DNA of 64,000 bases. Source: Streptomyces sp. NBC_01498. Its GTDB lineage: Bacteria > Actinomycetota > Actinomycetes > Streptomycetales > Streptomycetaceae. Location of the stretch: contig NZ_CP109598.1 in assembly GCF_036327775.1 (NCBI RefSeq), positions 5,716,001 through 5,780,000 of the forward strand, written 5' to 3'. The notes under the pieces are model-generated. The model did not search any database, was not told the DNA's origin, and worked only from the letters and a program-made list of their open reading frames with translations. Of this stretch, positions 19,801-28,669 are shown piece after piece (within the stretch, counting starts at the first letter, position 1; every line of letters begins with the position of its first letter). The translations under genes were made by a program, and so were the position numbers.

Positions 19801-21530
19801 CGGCGCGCTGCGTCCCGCTCGACCGCTTCCCGCTCACCTCGACCGGCAAGGTGGACCGGGCCGCGCTCGCCGCACGGGCCGACGGGGACGAGGAGGGGGA
19901 CGGGAACGACGGCTCCGTACGGGACGCTGCCACGCCCCTCACCGTCACGGAGGAGCGCGTCGCACAGCTCTGGTCCGCGCTGCTCGGCCGGGGCACCGTC
20001 GGCCCGCAGGACGACTTCTTCGTACTCGGCGGCGACTCCCTGCTCGCGACCCGGCTGGTCCTCGCGCTCCGGGAGGAGCTGGGCGTCCGGATGCCGCTCC
20101 GTTCGGTCTTCACCACACCGACGCTCGCGGGCCTCGCCGCACTGGTCGACGCCGCCGCCGGGACACCGCGACCCCTCGCGGACCACTCCTCCGCAGAAGG
20201 ACACGCGACAACAGACCGGCACGCCTCAGCAGAAGGGCACGCGACAGGGGAAGGGCACCCGACGGACATCCCCGGGCTGAGCGGCGACATCCGGCTCGCC
20301 CCCGACATCGTCGCCGCCGACGAGGTGCGCGCCGTCGTCCCCGACCCGGACCAGGTCCTGCTGACCGGGGCCACCGGCTTCCTCGGCGCCTTTCTCCTGA
20401 GGGAGCTGCTGCGCCGGACCGGCGCCACCGTCCACTGCCTGGTCCGGGGGAGCGACCGGCACGACGCCGGGAAACGGCTGCGCTCCGCCCTGGAGTCGTA
20501 CGGCCTGGCCGACCCGGCCACCGAACACCGTGTGCGTGTCGTCGTGGGCGACCTCGCCCGGCCCCGCCTCGGTCTCACGACGGCCGGCTTCGACCGCCTC
20601 GCCCGGACCGTCGACGCCGTCTACCACTGCGGAGCCGCCGTCAACCTGGTCTTCTCCTACGGACAGTTGAGAGACACCAACGTCCACGGCACCCACGAGA
20701 TCCTGCGGCTCGCCGCCCTGCACCGCACCGTGCCCGTCCATCACCTGTCCACCGCCGGGGTGTACGGAGGCGGCCCGTCCACGGGCCCCGGCGCCACCGG
20801 AGAGGGCCCCGGACGTCCTGTCCGTCCCGAGGACCCGACCGGACCGCCGGAGGCGCTGGAGCACGGCTACACGCAGAGCAAGTGGGCCGCAGAGCGGCTC
20901 GCCGACGCGGCACGGGAAAGGGGGCTGCCCGTCACCGTGTACCGGCCGACGCGGATCACCGGCGAGTCGACCACCGGCGTGTGCCAGACGGGCGACTTCA
21001 TGTGGCTCCTGCTGAAGGGCTGTGTCCAGGCGGGCGTCGCCCCGGCCGGGGTCGACACGGCCTTCGACCTCGTACCGGTGGACTTCGTCGCCGCCGCCGT
21101 CGTGGCGCTGTCCCGCCAACCCCGTTCGGCGGGGCGGACGTTCCACCTCACCGGGAAGCGCCCGTTGCGGCTGGACACCGCCGTGGCCCGCCTGCGCGCA
21201 CTCGGCCACCCCATGATGGACGTGCCGCCCGCCGACTGGCTCGCCGCCACCGAGGCGGACCCCGGCAACGCCGCCTTCCCGCTGCTCTCGGCGATGGCCG
21301 CCGAGACCCGCGGCGGTGGCTCGGAGGGCAGCCTGCTCCTCGACGGGGAGGGCACCCGGCGCGCGCTGGAGGGCACCGGCATCGTCTGCCGCGAGGTGGA
21401 CGACGCGGTCTTCCGTACCTACGTGGAGTACTTCACCCGCACGGGGTTCCTGCCGCCCCCGCCACCCTCCCGCGCGGTCGGCGTCCCCCGCCCCACCGCC
21501 CCGCCCCGCTACACCACCTCGGCCTCATAA
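16809..21530 (+). CDS. Non-ribosomal peptide synthetase, C-A-T-R (reductive release)
   Basis: 1573 residues from ATG 16809, where MEPRTYPMSFEQESIWL is a normal C-domain start; GTG 16728 would add 27 residues. Condensation domain: IHHAVIDGW near residue 163. Adenylation domain (about 490-1010): YVIYTSGSTGRPKG, FDVAFQEIF, NQYGPSETH, FYRTGDLARLLPDG, STGKVD. Carrier: FFVLGGDSLLATR (Ser about 1076). Thioester reductase (1180-end): LLTGATGFLGAFLLREL for NADPH and GYTQSKWAAERL with catalytic Tyr and Lys. A linker at 1110-1165 repeats AEGHAT-like units. The pocket starts D-V-Q, as in proline-type codes, but Q at position 322 departs from them. Reductive release predicts an aldehyde or alcohol product. 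Its 3' end overlaps the convergent kinase by 22 bp. Confidence 0.94.
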   Translation: MEPRTYPMSFEQESIWLNDQYQQGVSRYLESWVHRLRGPVDIVAVETALTGIVARHEALRSRLVLVGTMPRQIVVPPPRVPVDVRRITADQCATALTDAVTRQTDLGEPPLLRATLLLIAADGAPAPGPDDREHADRGDERDRAHAGEDPERATDESVLAVAIHHAVIDGWCFSLLDREFSELYRAAVEGGPPRLPDLPLQSGPYAERQRGTGAAHRAELVEHWRAELAGAPGESSFPADRPRPPALSHHGGRAEFTVDAATGERIRGLAARLRTTRFVVLAAALTALIGRHTGQDDVVIGTPVSRRDEPETEDLIACLTDLLPLRGRPRHDRTFTDLVTETKHQVRSAVRHKDVPYGRLVRELGVERTLSRFPLFQVVFAVDDAPPSALTLPGVEAERVQVHAGTAKYDVFLHLIPDGGGYRGLWEYTADLFEHTTAERLAARFRTLLADAVAHPETALQDLALLPADEERRALTEWAHGKPPPAGVPLVHEAFARVARRTPDAPAVVADGRSLTYAEVDAAADRIAALLLARGAVRRPVGVCLERTADLPVAVLGVLRAGGSCVPVDPGHPAERIAFTVRDSGIDVLLTQRGCRPEGLPAGVEALLLDDLPDPPHLPDASAPSDLSDLSHLPVRLDAPAPAPVVPVAPDDLVYVIYTSGSTGRPKGVAMEHGPLANLVDWQRRRSAAGSSGGAGPRTLQFAPLGFDVAFQEIFATWAAGGALVLVGEEARRDPHQLLDLIDSERIQRLFLPFVALQRLVEYACATDRRCDSLEEVLTAGEQLQVTPALRRFFGTLTRATLENQYGPSETHVVTAERLGPDPARWPDLPSIGRPVDGAVVVLLDERLRPVPPGAVGELCVGGPVVARGYMGLPGPTAERFVTGDLPGTRPATPPRTRAGRFYRTGDLARLLPDGRIQYIGRSDGQVKIRGHRVETGEVEAAVRALPGVADAAVVARDLGPGAGKRLIAYYLTGDRAKARPGEIRERLRAVLPDPLVPARCVPLDRFPLTSTGKVDRAALAARADGDEEGDGNDGSVRDAATPLTVTEERVAQLWSALLGRGTVGPQDDFFVLGGDSLLATRLVLALREELGVRMPLRSVFTTPTLAGLAALVDAAAGTPRPLADHSSAEGHATTDRHASAEGHATGEGHPTDIPGLSGDIRLAPDIVAADEVRAVVPDPDQVLLTGATGFLGAFLLRELLRRTGATVHCLVRGSDRHDAGKRLRSALESYGLADPATEHRVRVVVGDLARPRLGLTTAGFDRLARTVDAVYHCGAAVNLVFSYGQLRDTNVHGTHEILRLAALHRTVPVHHLSTAGVYGGGPSTGPGATGEGPGRPVRPEDPTGPPEALEHGYTQSKWAAERLADAARERGLPVTVYRPTRITGESTTGVCQTGDFMWLLLKGCVQAGVAPAGVDTAFDLVPVDFVAAAVVALSRQPRSAGRTFHLTGKRPLRLDTAVARLRALGHPMMDVPPADWLAATEADPGNAAFPLLSAMAAETRGGGSEGSLLLDGEGTRRALEGTGIVCREVDDAVFRTYVEYFTRTGFLPPPPPSRAVGVPRPTAPPRYTTSAS

Positions 21531-22447
21531 GGAGGTTCGGCGCCCGTACGCGAGCAGGTGACGGCGGCGGCCCGCGCGGCGTACCGAAGGACGTCCCGCC
21601 ACCCCGCCGCCCCGAGCCCGTCCAGTGCCCGCTCCGACAGGGCGTCGCGGGCGGCCAGCCCGTGCAGCAGCGCGGCGTTCACCGTGTCGCCCGCGCCGAT
21701 CGTGTCGACGACGTCCACCGGGACGGCCGGTACGGAGACCTCCACCCCGGCCCGTGTCCGTACGCTCAGCCCGGCCCCGCCCCGCGTCAGCACCACCGCC
21801 GCCGGACCGCGCGGCACGCCCCCGAGCCATCGCGCGTCCTCCTCGGAGAGCTTCAGCAGCGTCACGTACGGCAGCCGGCCGGCGAAGCGCGCACGGCCGG
21901 CGCCGGCGTCCGGGATCAGCGCGGGCCGGATGTTCGGGTCGAGGAGGGTGAACAGCCCGCGCTCCGCCTCGCGGCGCAGCAGCGCCTCGTAGGCACGCGC
22001 ACCCGGCTCCAGCACCAGTGAACATCCTCCGAGGGCCAGCGCCGTCGCCGACGGCGGGAGCGGCGGCGGCAGTTCGAAGAGCCGGTCGGCGGTGCCCCCG
22101 GCGTAGAAGACGTAGTCGGCCCCGCCGTCGCCTCCCGGAGAGGCGACGGCGAGCGTCGTCGGTTCGGGGCCCCTCTGTACGAGGGAGGTGTCCACGCCCG
22201 CCGTACGGAGCCCCGCCAGCAGCGCGGTGCCGAAGCCGTCCGTGGAGACCCGCGAGCAGAAGGCGGCCGGGGAGCCGAGCCGGCCGAGGGCGACGGCGGT
22301 GTTGTACGGGCCGCCGCCGAGCCGGGGCAGCAGGGGCGGCAGCGGGCCGTCCGTCCCGGCGGCGACCGCGCCCCCGTTTCCGGCACCACTCGCCGGGTCC
22401 CGCCGGGGAACCAGGTCGACCAGGGACTCTCCAGCGACGACGATCAC
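21509..22447 (-). CDS. PfkB-family carbohydrate kinase
   Basis: 312 residues from GTG 22447 (IVVAGESLVDLVPR follows). PfkB signature 1 is LPRLGGGPYNTAVALGRLG, and signature 2 is DVVDTIGAGDTVNAALLHG with the catalytic Asp of GAGD. FCSRVSTDGFG and LLDPNIRP are further ribokinase-fold blocks. It phosphorylates a sugar or sugar-like alcohol with ATP in the cytosol; fructose or ribose are common substrates, but the sequence does not settle this. It converges on and overlaps the end of the peptide synthetase, and is divergent from the Rieske gene. The N-terminal region has an unusual Gly/Ala insertion (residues 20-40). Confidence 0.9.
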   Translation of the reverse strand: MIVVAGESLVDLVPRRDPASGAGNGGAVAAGTDGPLPPLLPRLGGGPYNTAVALGRLGSPAAFCSRVSTDGFGTALLAGLRTAGVDTSLVQRGPEPTTLAVASPGGDGGADYVFYAGGTADRLFELPPPLPPSATALALGGCSLVLEPGARAYEALLRREAERGLFTLLDPNIRPALIPDAGAGRARFAGRLPYVTLLKLSEEDARWLGGVPRGPAAVVLTRGGAGLSVRTRAGVEVSVPAVPVDVVDTIGAGDTVNAALLHGLAARDALSERALDGLGAAGWRDVLRYAARAAAVTCSRTGAEPPYEAEVV

Positions 22448-22594
22448 GCCGCCGAACGTACCCGTCGTCCATGCGTGCGACAGCGCCCGCGGCGCCGGCC
22501 GCGCCCGGACGGGGGAACCGGACGCCCCATGCCGGTGGCGCGACCGCCCCGGTAAGGTCGGGCGCAGTGCCAGCCCCCGAGCATTGGAGACGCC

Positions 22595-23023
22595 ATGCCC
22601 GCCCGGCCCACCCCCCGTCGTACCGTCCTCAAAGGGGCCGCGCTCGCCGGCGCCGCCGGTGCCGGTCTGGCCGCCTGTTCCACCGAGTCCAAGGTCGGCC
22701 ACGCCGAGGAGCCGACCCCGACCGCCCCGGTGGACCTCGGCCCGGCCGACGCCGTACCCGTCGGCGGCGCCAAGCTCTTCCAGGACCAGCGTCTGGTGGT
22801 GAGCTGCCCCGCCGAGGGCCAGTACCGGGCCTTCAGCGCGCAGTGCACCCACGCGGGCTGCCTGCTGGACAAGGTGGAGGGCACCGAGGGCAACTGCCCG
22901 TGCCACGGCAGCCGGTTCGACGTCACGACGGGCAAGGCGACGAGGGGGCCGGCGACGGAGCCGCTGCCCGAGGTCCCGGTCAGCGCGAAGGACGGCAAGC
23001 TCGTCGCGGGCCCCGGCGCCTGA
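22595..23023 (+). CDS. Exported Rieske (2Fe-2S) lipoprotein
   Basis: 142 residues from ATG 22595, with GGAG upstream and a TAAGGT -10-like element at 22552-22557. The N-terminus is a Tat signal (PRRTVLKGAALAGAAGAG) ending in a lipobox, LAAC, so the mature protein should be folded in the cytoplasm and then anchored outside by a lipidated cysteine. The cluster ligands are CTHAGC and CPCHGS, two Cys and two His. The domain is small, like the Rieske proteins with high-potential clusters in electron transfer; no oxygenase domain is attached. The partner is unknown; its conserved neighbour is uvrC, which gives no functional hint. Confidence 0.93.
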   Translation: MPARPTPRRTVLKGAALAGAAGAGLAACSTESKVGHAEEPTPTAPVDLGPADAVPVGGAKLFQDQRLVVSCPAEGQYRAFSAQCTHAGCLLDKVEGTEGNCPCHGSRFDVTTGKATRGPATEPLPEVPVSAKDGKLVAGPGA

Positions 23024-23055
23024 GCCGAGAGGAACCGGCCCCGGCGCCTGAGCCG
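23010..23055 (+). repeat. 18-bp direct repeat spanning the Rieske stop codon
   Basis: GCCCCGGCGCCTGAGCCG occurs at 23010-23027, containing the gene's TGA, and again at 23038-23055, period 28. The rest of the 297-bp stretch to uvrC is GC-rich and Pro/Arg-codon-like with no credible gene. TAGGGT at 23308-23313 could be the uvrC -10 element. Confidence 0.85.
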
Positions 23056-23320
23056 GTACCCCGAAGCCCGTGCCGACGGTAGCGGGCCCCGGCTCCCGGC
23101 CCGGGTGCACCCCGACCCCGGGCCCGTACCGCCTGCCGCGCACCCCTGCCGTACCCTTCCCGCCCGGCCCTCACCGGCCCCGGGCGCACCACCCGGCGGG
23201 AACCCACCCCCGGGCGCCCCGCCGACACCCCGGCGGGAGCGCCCCGGGGGCCCGCCCGACACCCGCGCGGAGCCATCCGGCGTGGCCCGGCTGTCGGTGC
23301 CCGCACGTAGGGTGGAGACC

Positions 23321-25378
23321 ATGGCAGACCCCTCCAGCTACCGCCCCAAGCCGGGACAGATCCCCGACTCCCCGGGGGTCTACCGCTTCCGCGACGACCA
23401 CCGCCGGGTGATCTACGTCGGGAAGGCCAAGAGCCTGCGCCCCCGGCTCTCCAGTTACTTCCAGGACCTGGCCAATCTCCACCCGCGCACCCGCACGATG
23501 GTCACCACGGCCGCGTCCGTCGAGTGGACCGTCGTCTCCACGGAGGTCGAGGCACTCCAGCTGGAGTACTCGTGGATCAAGGAGTACGACCCCCGGTTCA
23601 ACGTCAAGTACCGGGACGACAAGAGCTACCCGTATCTCGCGGTCACCCTCAACGAGGAGTTCCCGCGCGTGCAGGTCCTGCGCGGCGCCAAGCGCAAGGG
23701 CGTGCGCTACTTCGGGCCGTACGGGCACGCGTGGGCCATCCGCGAGACCGTCGACCTGATGCTGCGTGTGTTCCCCGTACGCACCTGCTCCGCCGGGGTG
23801 TTCAAGAACGCCGAGCGCACCGGCCGCCCCTGCCTCCTCGGCTACATCGGCAAGTGCTCGGCGCCCTGCGTCGGCCGCGTCACCCCGGACGAGCACCGTG
23901 AACTCGCCGAGGAGTTCTGCGACTTCATGGCCGGCCGCACCGGCGCGTACATCCGCCGGCTGGAGCGCCGGATGGCCGACGCCGCCGAGGACATGGAGTA
24001 CGAGCGGGCCGCCCGGCTGCGCGACGACATAGGGGCGCTGCGCCGCGCGATGGAGAAGAACGCCGTCGTCCTCGCCGACGCCACCGACGCCGATCTGATC
24101 GCCGTCGCCGAGGACGAGCTGGAGGCGGCCGTCCAGATCTTCCACGTGCGCGGCGGACGGGTCCGGGGCCAGCGCGGCTGGGTCACCGACAAGGTCGAGG
24201 CGGTCGACACGTCGGGCCTCGTCGCGCACGCCCTCCAGCAGCTCTACGGGGAGGAGACCGGCGACTCGGTTCCCAAGGAGGTGCTCGTCCCCGCCCTGCC
24301 CGGGGACGAGAAGGAGACCGACGCGCTCGCCCAGTGGCTGAGCGACCGGCGCGGCTCGTACGTCTCCCTGCGGATCCCGCAGCGCGGCGACAAGAAGGAC
24401 CTGATGGCGACGGTGGAGCGCAACGCCCAGCAGTCGCTCGTCCTGCACAAGACGAAGCGCGCCAGCGACCTGACGACCCGCTCACGCGCCCTGGAGGAGA
24501 TCGCGCGGGCGCTGGAGCTGGACAGTGTGCCGCTGCGGATCGAGTGCTTCGACATCTCGCACCTCCAGGGGGAGGACGTGGTCGCCTCGATGGTCGTGTT
24601 CGAGGACGGCCTGGCGCGCAAGAGCGAGTACCGCCGCTTCCAGATCAAGGGCTTCGAGGGCCAGGACGACGTCCGTTCCATGCACGAGGTGATCAGCCGG
24701 CGCTTCAGGCGCTACCTCGCGGAGAAGGAGCGGACCGGCGAGTGGACGGAGGAGGACGCGGCACCGGCCGTCTTCCCGCCGCCGGCCGATCCCGCCGCAC
24801 CCGACGGCGGCCCGGACCTGGCACGGCCGCCCTCTCCCAAGGAGGACGACGGCCGGCCGAAGCGCTTCGCCTACCCGCCCCAGCTCGTCGTGGTCGACGG
24901 CGGGCAGCCCCAGGTGGCCGCCGCCCAGCGGGCCATGGACGAGCTCGGCATCGACGACGTCGCGGTGTGCGGGCTCGCCAAACGCCTCGAAGAGGTCTGG
25001 GTGCCCGGCGACGACGACCCGGTGGTGCTGCCGCGCTCCAGCGAGGGCCTGTACCTCCTCCAGCGCGTACGCGACGAGGCGCACCGCTTCGCCCTCAGGT
25101 ATCAGCGGTCCAAACGGGCCAAACGTGTCCGGAGCAGCCCCCTGGACGAGGTCCCCGGCCTCGGCGAGACCCGGAAACAGGCACTCATCAAGCATTTCGG
25201 CTCGGTGAAGAAGCTCCGGCAGGCCACAATCGAGCAGATCTGCGAGGTGCCAGGACTCGGCCGCAAGACGGCCGAATCCGTGGTCGCGGCCCTCGCCGGG
25301 GCCGCACCGGCGGCACCCGCGGTGAACACCGCGACAGGAGAGATCATGGAAGACGACGGGGGCAGCACGGATGACTGA
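23321..25378 (+). CDS. uvrC: Excinuclease ABC subunit C
   Basis: 685 residues from ATG 23321 ([12 protein letters not shown]), GGAG four bases upstream. An N-terminal GIY-YIG nuclease ([29 protein letters not shown]) makes the 3' cut. A UVR motif ([25 protein letters not shown]) binds UvrB. An RNase H-like domain ([39 protein letters not shown]) makes the 5' cut, and a tandem helix-hairpin-helix ([34 protein letters not shown]) binds DNA. A Pro/Asp-rich insertion of about 40 residues before [13 protein letters not shown] is typical of actinomycetes. Its stop overlaps rapZ by eight bases, so repair and the rapZ-yvcK-whiA genes share a transcript. Confidence 0.98.
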   Translation: MADPSSYRPKPGQIPDSPGVYRFRDDHRRVIYVGKAKSLRPRLSSYFQDLANLHPRTRTMVTTAASVEWTVVSTEVEALQLEYSWIKEYDPRFNVKYRDDKSYPYLAVTLNEEFPRVQVLRGAKRKGVRYFGPYGHAWAIRETVDLMLRVFPVRTCSAGVFKNAERTGRPCLLGYIGKCSAPCVGRVTPDEHRELAEEFCDFMAGRTGAYIRRLERRMADAAEDMEYERAARLRDDIGALRRAMEKNAVVLADATDADLIAVAEDELEAAVQIFHVRGGRVRGQRGWVTDKVEAVDTSGLVAHALQQLYGEETGDSVPKEVLVPALPGDEKETDALAQWLSDRRGSYVSLRIPQRGDKKDLMATVERNAQQSLVLHKTKRASDLTTRSRALEEIARALELDSVPLRIECFDISHLQGEDVVASMVVFEDGLARKSEYRRFQIKGFEGQDDVRSMHEVISRRFRRYLAEKERTGEWTEEDAAPAVFPPPADPAAPDGGPDLARPPSPKEDDGRPKRFAYPPQLVVVDGGQPQVAAAQRAMDELGIDDVAVCGLAKRLEEVWVPGDDDPVVLPRSSEGLYLLQRVRDEAHRFALRYQRSKRAKRVRSSPLDEVPGLGETRKQALIKHFGSVKKLRQATIEQICEVPGLGRKTAESVVAALAGAAPAAPAVNTATGEIMEDDGGSTDD

Positions 25379-26405
25379 GCAGGAGCGGGACGGAGTGGCG
25401 GACATGAGCACGGATGAGCCCGAGGAGACCGCGAAGGGAGCGGCGGGGGCGGTGGACGGGACCGCCGGGGAGACGGCCGGCGGGGAGCCCGGGAACGGCC
25501 GGGCGGCCGGGCCGGCCGCCCCCGAGGGGATGGTGCCCGAGCCCGCCATTCCCGAGCTGGTGATCATCTCCGGCATGTCGGGCGCGGGCCGCAGCACCGC
25601 CGCCAAGTGTCTGGAGGACCTCGGCTGGTTCGTGGTGGACAACCTGCCGCCCGCGCTGATCCCCACCATGGTCGAGCTCGGCGCCCGCTCCCAGGGCAAC
25701 GTGGCCCGCATCGCGGTGGTGGTCGACGTCCGCGGACGCCGCTTCTTCGACAACCTCCGCGAGTCACTGGCCGACCTCGACGCCAAGCACGTCACCCGGC
25801 GGATCGTGTTCCTGGAGTCGTCCGACGAGGCACTGGTCCGCCGCTTCGAGTCCGTACGCCGCCCGCACCCCCTCCAGGGCGACGGCCGGATCGTGGACGG
25901 CATCGAGGCCGAGCGCGAACTGCTGCGCGAACTGCGCGGCGACGCCGACCTGGTCATCGACACCTCCAGCCTCAACGTCCACGAGCTGCGCGCCAAGATG
26001 GACGCCCAGTTCGCGGGCGACGAGGAGCCGGAGCTGCGGGCCACCGTCATGTCGTTCGGCTACAAGTACGGCCTGCCGGTCGACGCCGACCTGGTGGTCG
26101 ACTGCCGCTTCCTGCCCAACCCGCACTGGGTCCCCGAGCTGCGCCCCTTCACCGGCCTCAACGAGGAGGTGTCCGGCTATGTCTTCAACCAGCCGGGCGC
26201 CAAGGAGTTCCTGGACCGCTACACGGAGCTGCTGGAGCTGATCGCCACCGGCTACCGCCGTGAGGGCAAGCGCTATGTCACCGTCGCCGTCGGCTGCACC
26301 GGCGGCAAGCACCGTTCCGTCGCCATGTCCGAGAAGCTCGGCGCCCGGCTGGCCGCGGAAGGCGTCGAGACCGTGGTCGTCCACCGGGACATGGGGCGCG
26401 AGTGA
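25371..26405 (+). CDS. rapZ: RNase adapter RapZ / P-loop nucleotide-binding protein
   Basis: 344 residues from ATG 25371. The first 60 residues are a Gly/Glu/Ala-rich extension; the conserved part begins [34 protein letters not shown], with Walker [10 protein letters not shown]. Later blocks are [57 protein letters not shown] and [21 protein letters not shown]. In E. coli RapZ guides RNase E to a small RNA controlling glucosamine-6-phosphate synthase; Gram-positive homologues bind nucleotides and their target is not settled. It overlaps uvrC by 8 bp and yvcK by 4 bp, the standard uvrC-rapZ-yvcK-whiA block. Confidence 0.96.
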   Translation: MTEQERDGVADMSTDEPEETAKGAAGAVDGTAGETAGGEPGNGRAAGPAAPEGMVPEPAIPELVIISGMSGAGRSTAAKCLEDLGWFVVDNLPPALIPTMVELGARSQGNVARIAVVVDVRGRRFFDNLRESLADLDAKHVTRRIVFLESSDEALVRRFESVRRPHPLQGDGRIVDGIEAERELLRELRGDADLVIDTSSLNVHELRAKMDAQFAGDEEPELRATVMSFGYKYGLPVDADLVVDCRFLPNPHWVPELRPFTGLNEEVSGYVFNQPGAKEFLDRYTELLELIATGYRREGKRYVTVAVGCTGGKHRSVAMSEKLGARLAAEGVETVVVHRDMGRE

Positions 26406-27436
26406 CCGGACGCAACTTCCGGCTGCGACGGCTGCGCAGGACCACGCCGACGCTGTCCGGCCGGGGACGCGGCGCCCAGCCCAAGGTCGTCGCGCTCGGC
26501 GGCGGCATGGGACTGTCCGCGTCCCTGACGGCGCTGCGCCGGATCACCGGCGACCTCACCGCCGTCGTCACCGTCGCCGACGACGGCGGCTCCAGCGGCC
26601 GGCTCCGTGAGGAGCTGGGCGTGCTGCCGCCGGGGGATCTGCGCAAGGCGCTGGCGGCGCTCTGCGGCGACGACGACTGGGGCCAGACCTGGGCCCGGGT
26701 CATCCAGCACCGCTTCCAGTCCAAGGGCGACCTGCACGAGCACGCGGTCGGCAATCTGCTGATCGTCGCCCTGTGGGAACAGCTCGGCGACCATGTCCTC
26801 GCTCTGGACCTGGTCGGCAAGCTCCTCGGCGCCCACGGCAGGGTGCTGCCGATGTCCGCCGTGCCGCTGGAGCTCCAGGCGCTCGTACGGGGCCACGACC
26901 CGGACCGCCCGGACGACATCGACACCGTGCGGGGACAGGCCACCGTCGCCCTCACCCGCGGCGAGGTGCAGTCCGTGCATCTCGTGCCGAACGACCCGCC
27001 GGCCGTCCCCGAGGCCGTCGCCGCCGTCCTCGACGCGGACTGGGTGGTGCTCGGTCCCGGCTCCTGGTTCTCCTCCGTGATCCCCCATCTGCTGGTGCCC
27101 GAACTGCTGGACGCGCTCGTCGAGACGAAGGCCCGGCGGGTCCTCTCGCTGAACCTCGCGCCACAACCCGGTGAAACCGAAGGGTTCTCACCGCAGCGTC
27201 ATTTGGAGGTTTTGGGACGACACGCCCCTAAACTCGCCCTGGACGTGGTGCTGGCCGACGAGGCCGCCGTGCCCGACAGCGAGTCACTCTCCGATGCCGC
27301 GCGACGGTTCGGTGCCGCGGTCGAGCTGGCTCCCGTGGCCCGGCCCGACGGACTTCCGAAGCACGACCCGGAGCTGTTGGCCGCCGCGTACGACCGTATT
27401 TTTCGGATGCATGGAAGGATCGGCCCATGGCGATGA
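26402..27436 (+). CDS. yvcK: Gluconeogenesis factor / UDP-sugar-binding regulator YvcK (CofD-like)
   Basis: 344 residues from GTG 26402, which overlaps the rapZ stop (GTGA). Family blocks: [19 protein letters not shown] (nucleotide loop), [65 protein letters not shown]. Such proteins bind UDP-GlcNAc and link central carbon state to cell-wall synthesis and shape, and are needed for growth on gluconeogenic carbon in Bacillus. It is placed directly before whiA, overlapping by 10 bp. The N-terminal 25 residues are Arg-rich and specific to actinomycetes. Confidence 0.95.
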   Translation: MTGRNFRLRRLRRTTPTLSGRGRGAQPKVVALGGGMGLSASLTALRRITGDLTAVVTVADDGGSSGRLREELGVLPPGDLRKALAALCGDDDWGQTWARVIQHRFQSKGDLHEHAVGNLLIVALWEQLGDHVLALDLVGKLLGAHGRVLPMSAVPLELQALVRGHDPDRPDDIDTVRGQATVALTRGEVQSVHLVPNDPPAVPEAVAAVLDADWVVLGPGSWFSSVIPHLLVPELLDALVETKARRVLSLNLAPQPGETEGFSPQRHLEVLGRHAPKLALDVVLADEAAVPDSESLSDAARRFGAAVELAPVARPDGLPKHDPELLAAAYDRIFRMHGRIGPWR

Positions 27437-28416
27437 CGGCAGCGGTGAAGGACGAGATCGCCCGGCTCCCCGTCACCCGTACGTGCTGCAGGAAGGCCGA
27501 AGTCTCGGCGATTCTCCGGTTCGCGGGTGGTCTCCACCTGGTGAGCGGGCGCATTGTGATCGAGGCGGAGCTGGACACCAGCATCGCCGCGCGCCGGCTC
27601 CGCAAGGACATCCTGGAGATCTTCGGACACAACTCCGAACTGGTGGTGATGGCCCCCGGCGGCCTGCGCCGCGGCAGCCGCTACGTCGTGCGGGTGATCA
27701 CCGGCGGTGATCAGCTGGCCCGTCAGACGGGTCTGGTCGACGGCCGGGGACGGCCGATCCGCGGTCTGCCCCCGCAGGTGGTCTCCGGCGCGACCTGCGA
27801 CGCCGAGGCGGCCTGGCGGGGCGCGTTCCTCTCGCACGGCTCGCTCACCGAGCCGGGCCGCTCCTCCTCGCTGGAGGTGACCTGCCCGGGGCCCGAGGCG
27901 GCCCTCGCGCTGGTGGGCGCCGCCCGCAGACTCCAGATCCCGTCCAAGGCCCGTGAGGTGCGCGGGGTGGACCGGGTCGTCGTACGGGACGGGGACGCGA
28001 TCGGGGCACTGCTGACGCGGCTCGGGGCGCATGAGTCGGTGCTGGCGTGGGAGGAGCGGCGGATGCGCCGCGAGGTCCGTGCCACGGCCAACCGGCTCGC
28101 CAACTTCGACGACGCCAATCTCCGCCGCTCGGCGCGCGCGGCCGTGGCGGCCGGTGCCCGGGTGCAGCGCGCCCTGGAGATTCTGGGCGACGAGGTGCCC
28201 GAACACCTCGCCGCCGCCGGGCGGTTGCGGATGGAGCACAAGCAGGCGTCGCTGGAGGAGCTGGGCGCGCTCGCCGACCCCGCGCTCACCAAGGACGCGG
28301 TGGCCGGACGGATCCGCCGGCTGCTGGCCATGGCGGACAAGAAGGCGCAGGACCTGGGGATTCCGGGGACCGAGTCGACGCTGTCGGAGGAGATGGCGGA
28401 CGGGCTGGTCGGCTGA
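27427..28416 (+). CDS. whiA: Sporulation transcription regulator WhiA
   Basis: 329 residues from ATG 27427. The N-terminal half is a degenerate LAGLIDADG endonuclease-like domain ([48 protein letters not shown]); the C-terminal helix-turn-helix includes [29 protein letters not shown] and [28 protein letters not shown]. In Streptomyces WhiA acts with WhiB to start sporulation septation, activating genes such as ftsZ and repressing filP. The length is exactly that of the family. It is the last gene of the uvrC-rapZ-yvcK-whiA unit, and its own transcription may also start within yvcK, as is known in Streptomyces; no such promoter was located here. Confidence 0.98.
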   Translation: MAMTAAVKDEIARLPVTRTCCRKAEVSAILRFAGGLHLVSGRIVIEAELDTSIAARRLRKDILEIFGHNSELVVMAPGGLRRGSRYVVRVITGGDQLARQTGLVDGRGRPIRGLPPQVVSGATCDAEAAWRGAFLSHGSLTEPGRSSSLEVTCPGPEAALALVGAARRLQIPSKAREVRGVDRVVVRDGDAIGALLTRLGAHESVLAWEERRMRREVRATANRLANFDDANLRRSARAAVAAGARVQRALEILGDEVPEHLAAAGRLRMEHKQASLEELGALADPALTKDAVAGRIRRLLAMADKKAQDLGIPGTESTLSEEMADGLVG

Positions 28417-28450
28417 GAACGGCCGCCACCGTCCCGCGCTCCGCTTCGGA

Positions 28451-28577
28451 CAGCACCGAAGAACAGCGCGACGAACCGCACCGAAGAAGCACCGGGAAGC
28501 ACCGAAGACGGACCCGGGAAGCACCGAGAGCAGCACCCGAGAAACGCCACCGAAGCACCGTCGAAGAACAGCACGAG
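28451..28577 (+). repeat. Phased GCACCG repeats between whiA and its terminator
   Basis: GCACCG (mostly within GAAGCACCGAA) occurs at 28453, 28478, 28489, 28499, 28521 and 28555, with a GCACCC variant at 28533. Spacings are 25, 11, 10, 22, 12 and 22, close to multiples of one helical turn. Unit conservation is partial, so this is either a decayed 11-bp tandem repeat or a phased binding array. Confidence 0.6.
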
Positions 28578-28608
28578 CGGAACGTCTCGTACCGCTGTAC
28601 GTCAACCT

Positions 28609-28650
28609 CGCCGCTGCCGGTACCCCCACGGGTACCGGCAGCGGCGTTTT
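28609..28650 (+). terminator. Strong intrinsic terminator of the uvrC-whiA unit
   Basis: A perfect 17-bp stem (28609-28625 with 28630-28646) closed by a CCAC loop and followed by TTTT. It is the most classical rho-independent terminator in the window, 190 bases after the whiA stop. Confidence 0.92.
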
Positions 28651-28669
28651 GCCGGGCCTTGAGGGGGTC

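Noticed and set aside
14677..21540. Transposase, integrase, tRNA or att repeat marking a mobile origin of the NRPS genes
   Set aside because: Both borders were read on both strands and none was seen; insertion is argued from gene order only.
19385..22021. An 878-codon frame overlapping the NRPS and the kinase
   Set aside because: Arg/Pro/Gly-rich shadow of the NRPS third codon positions; the true frame carries all core motifs.
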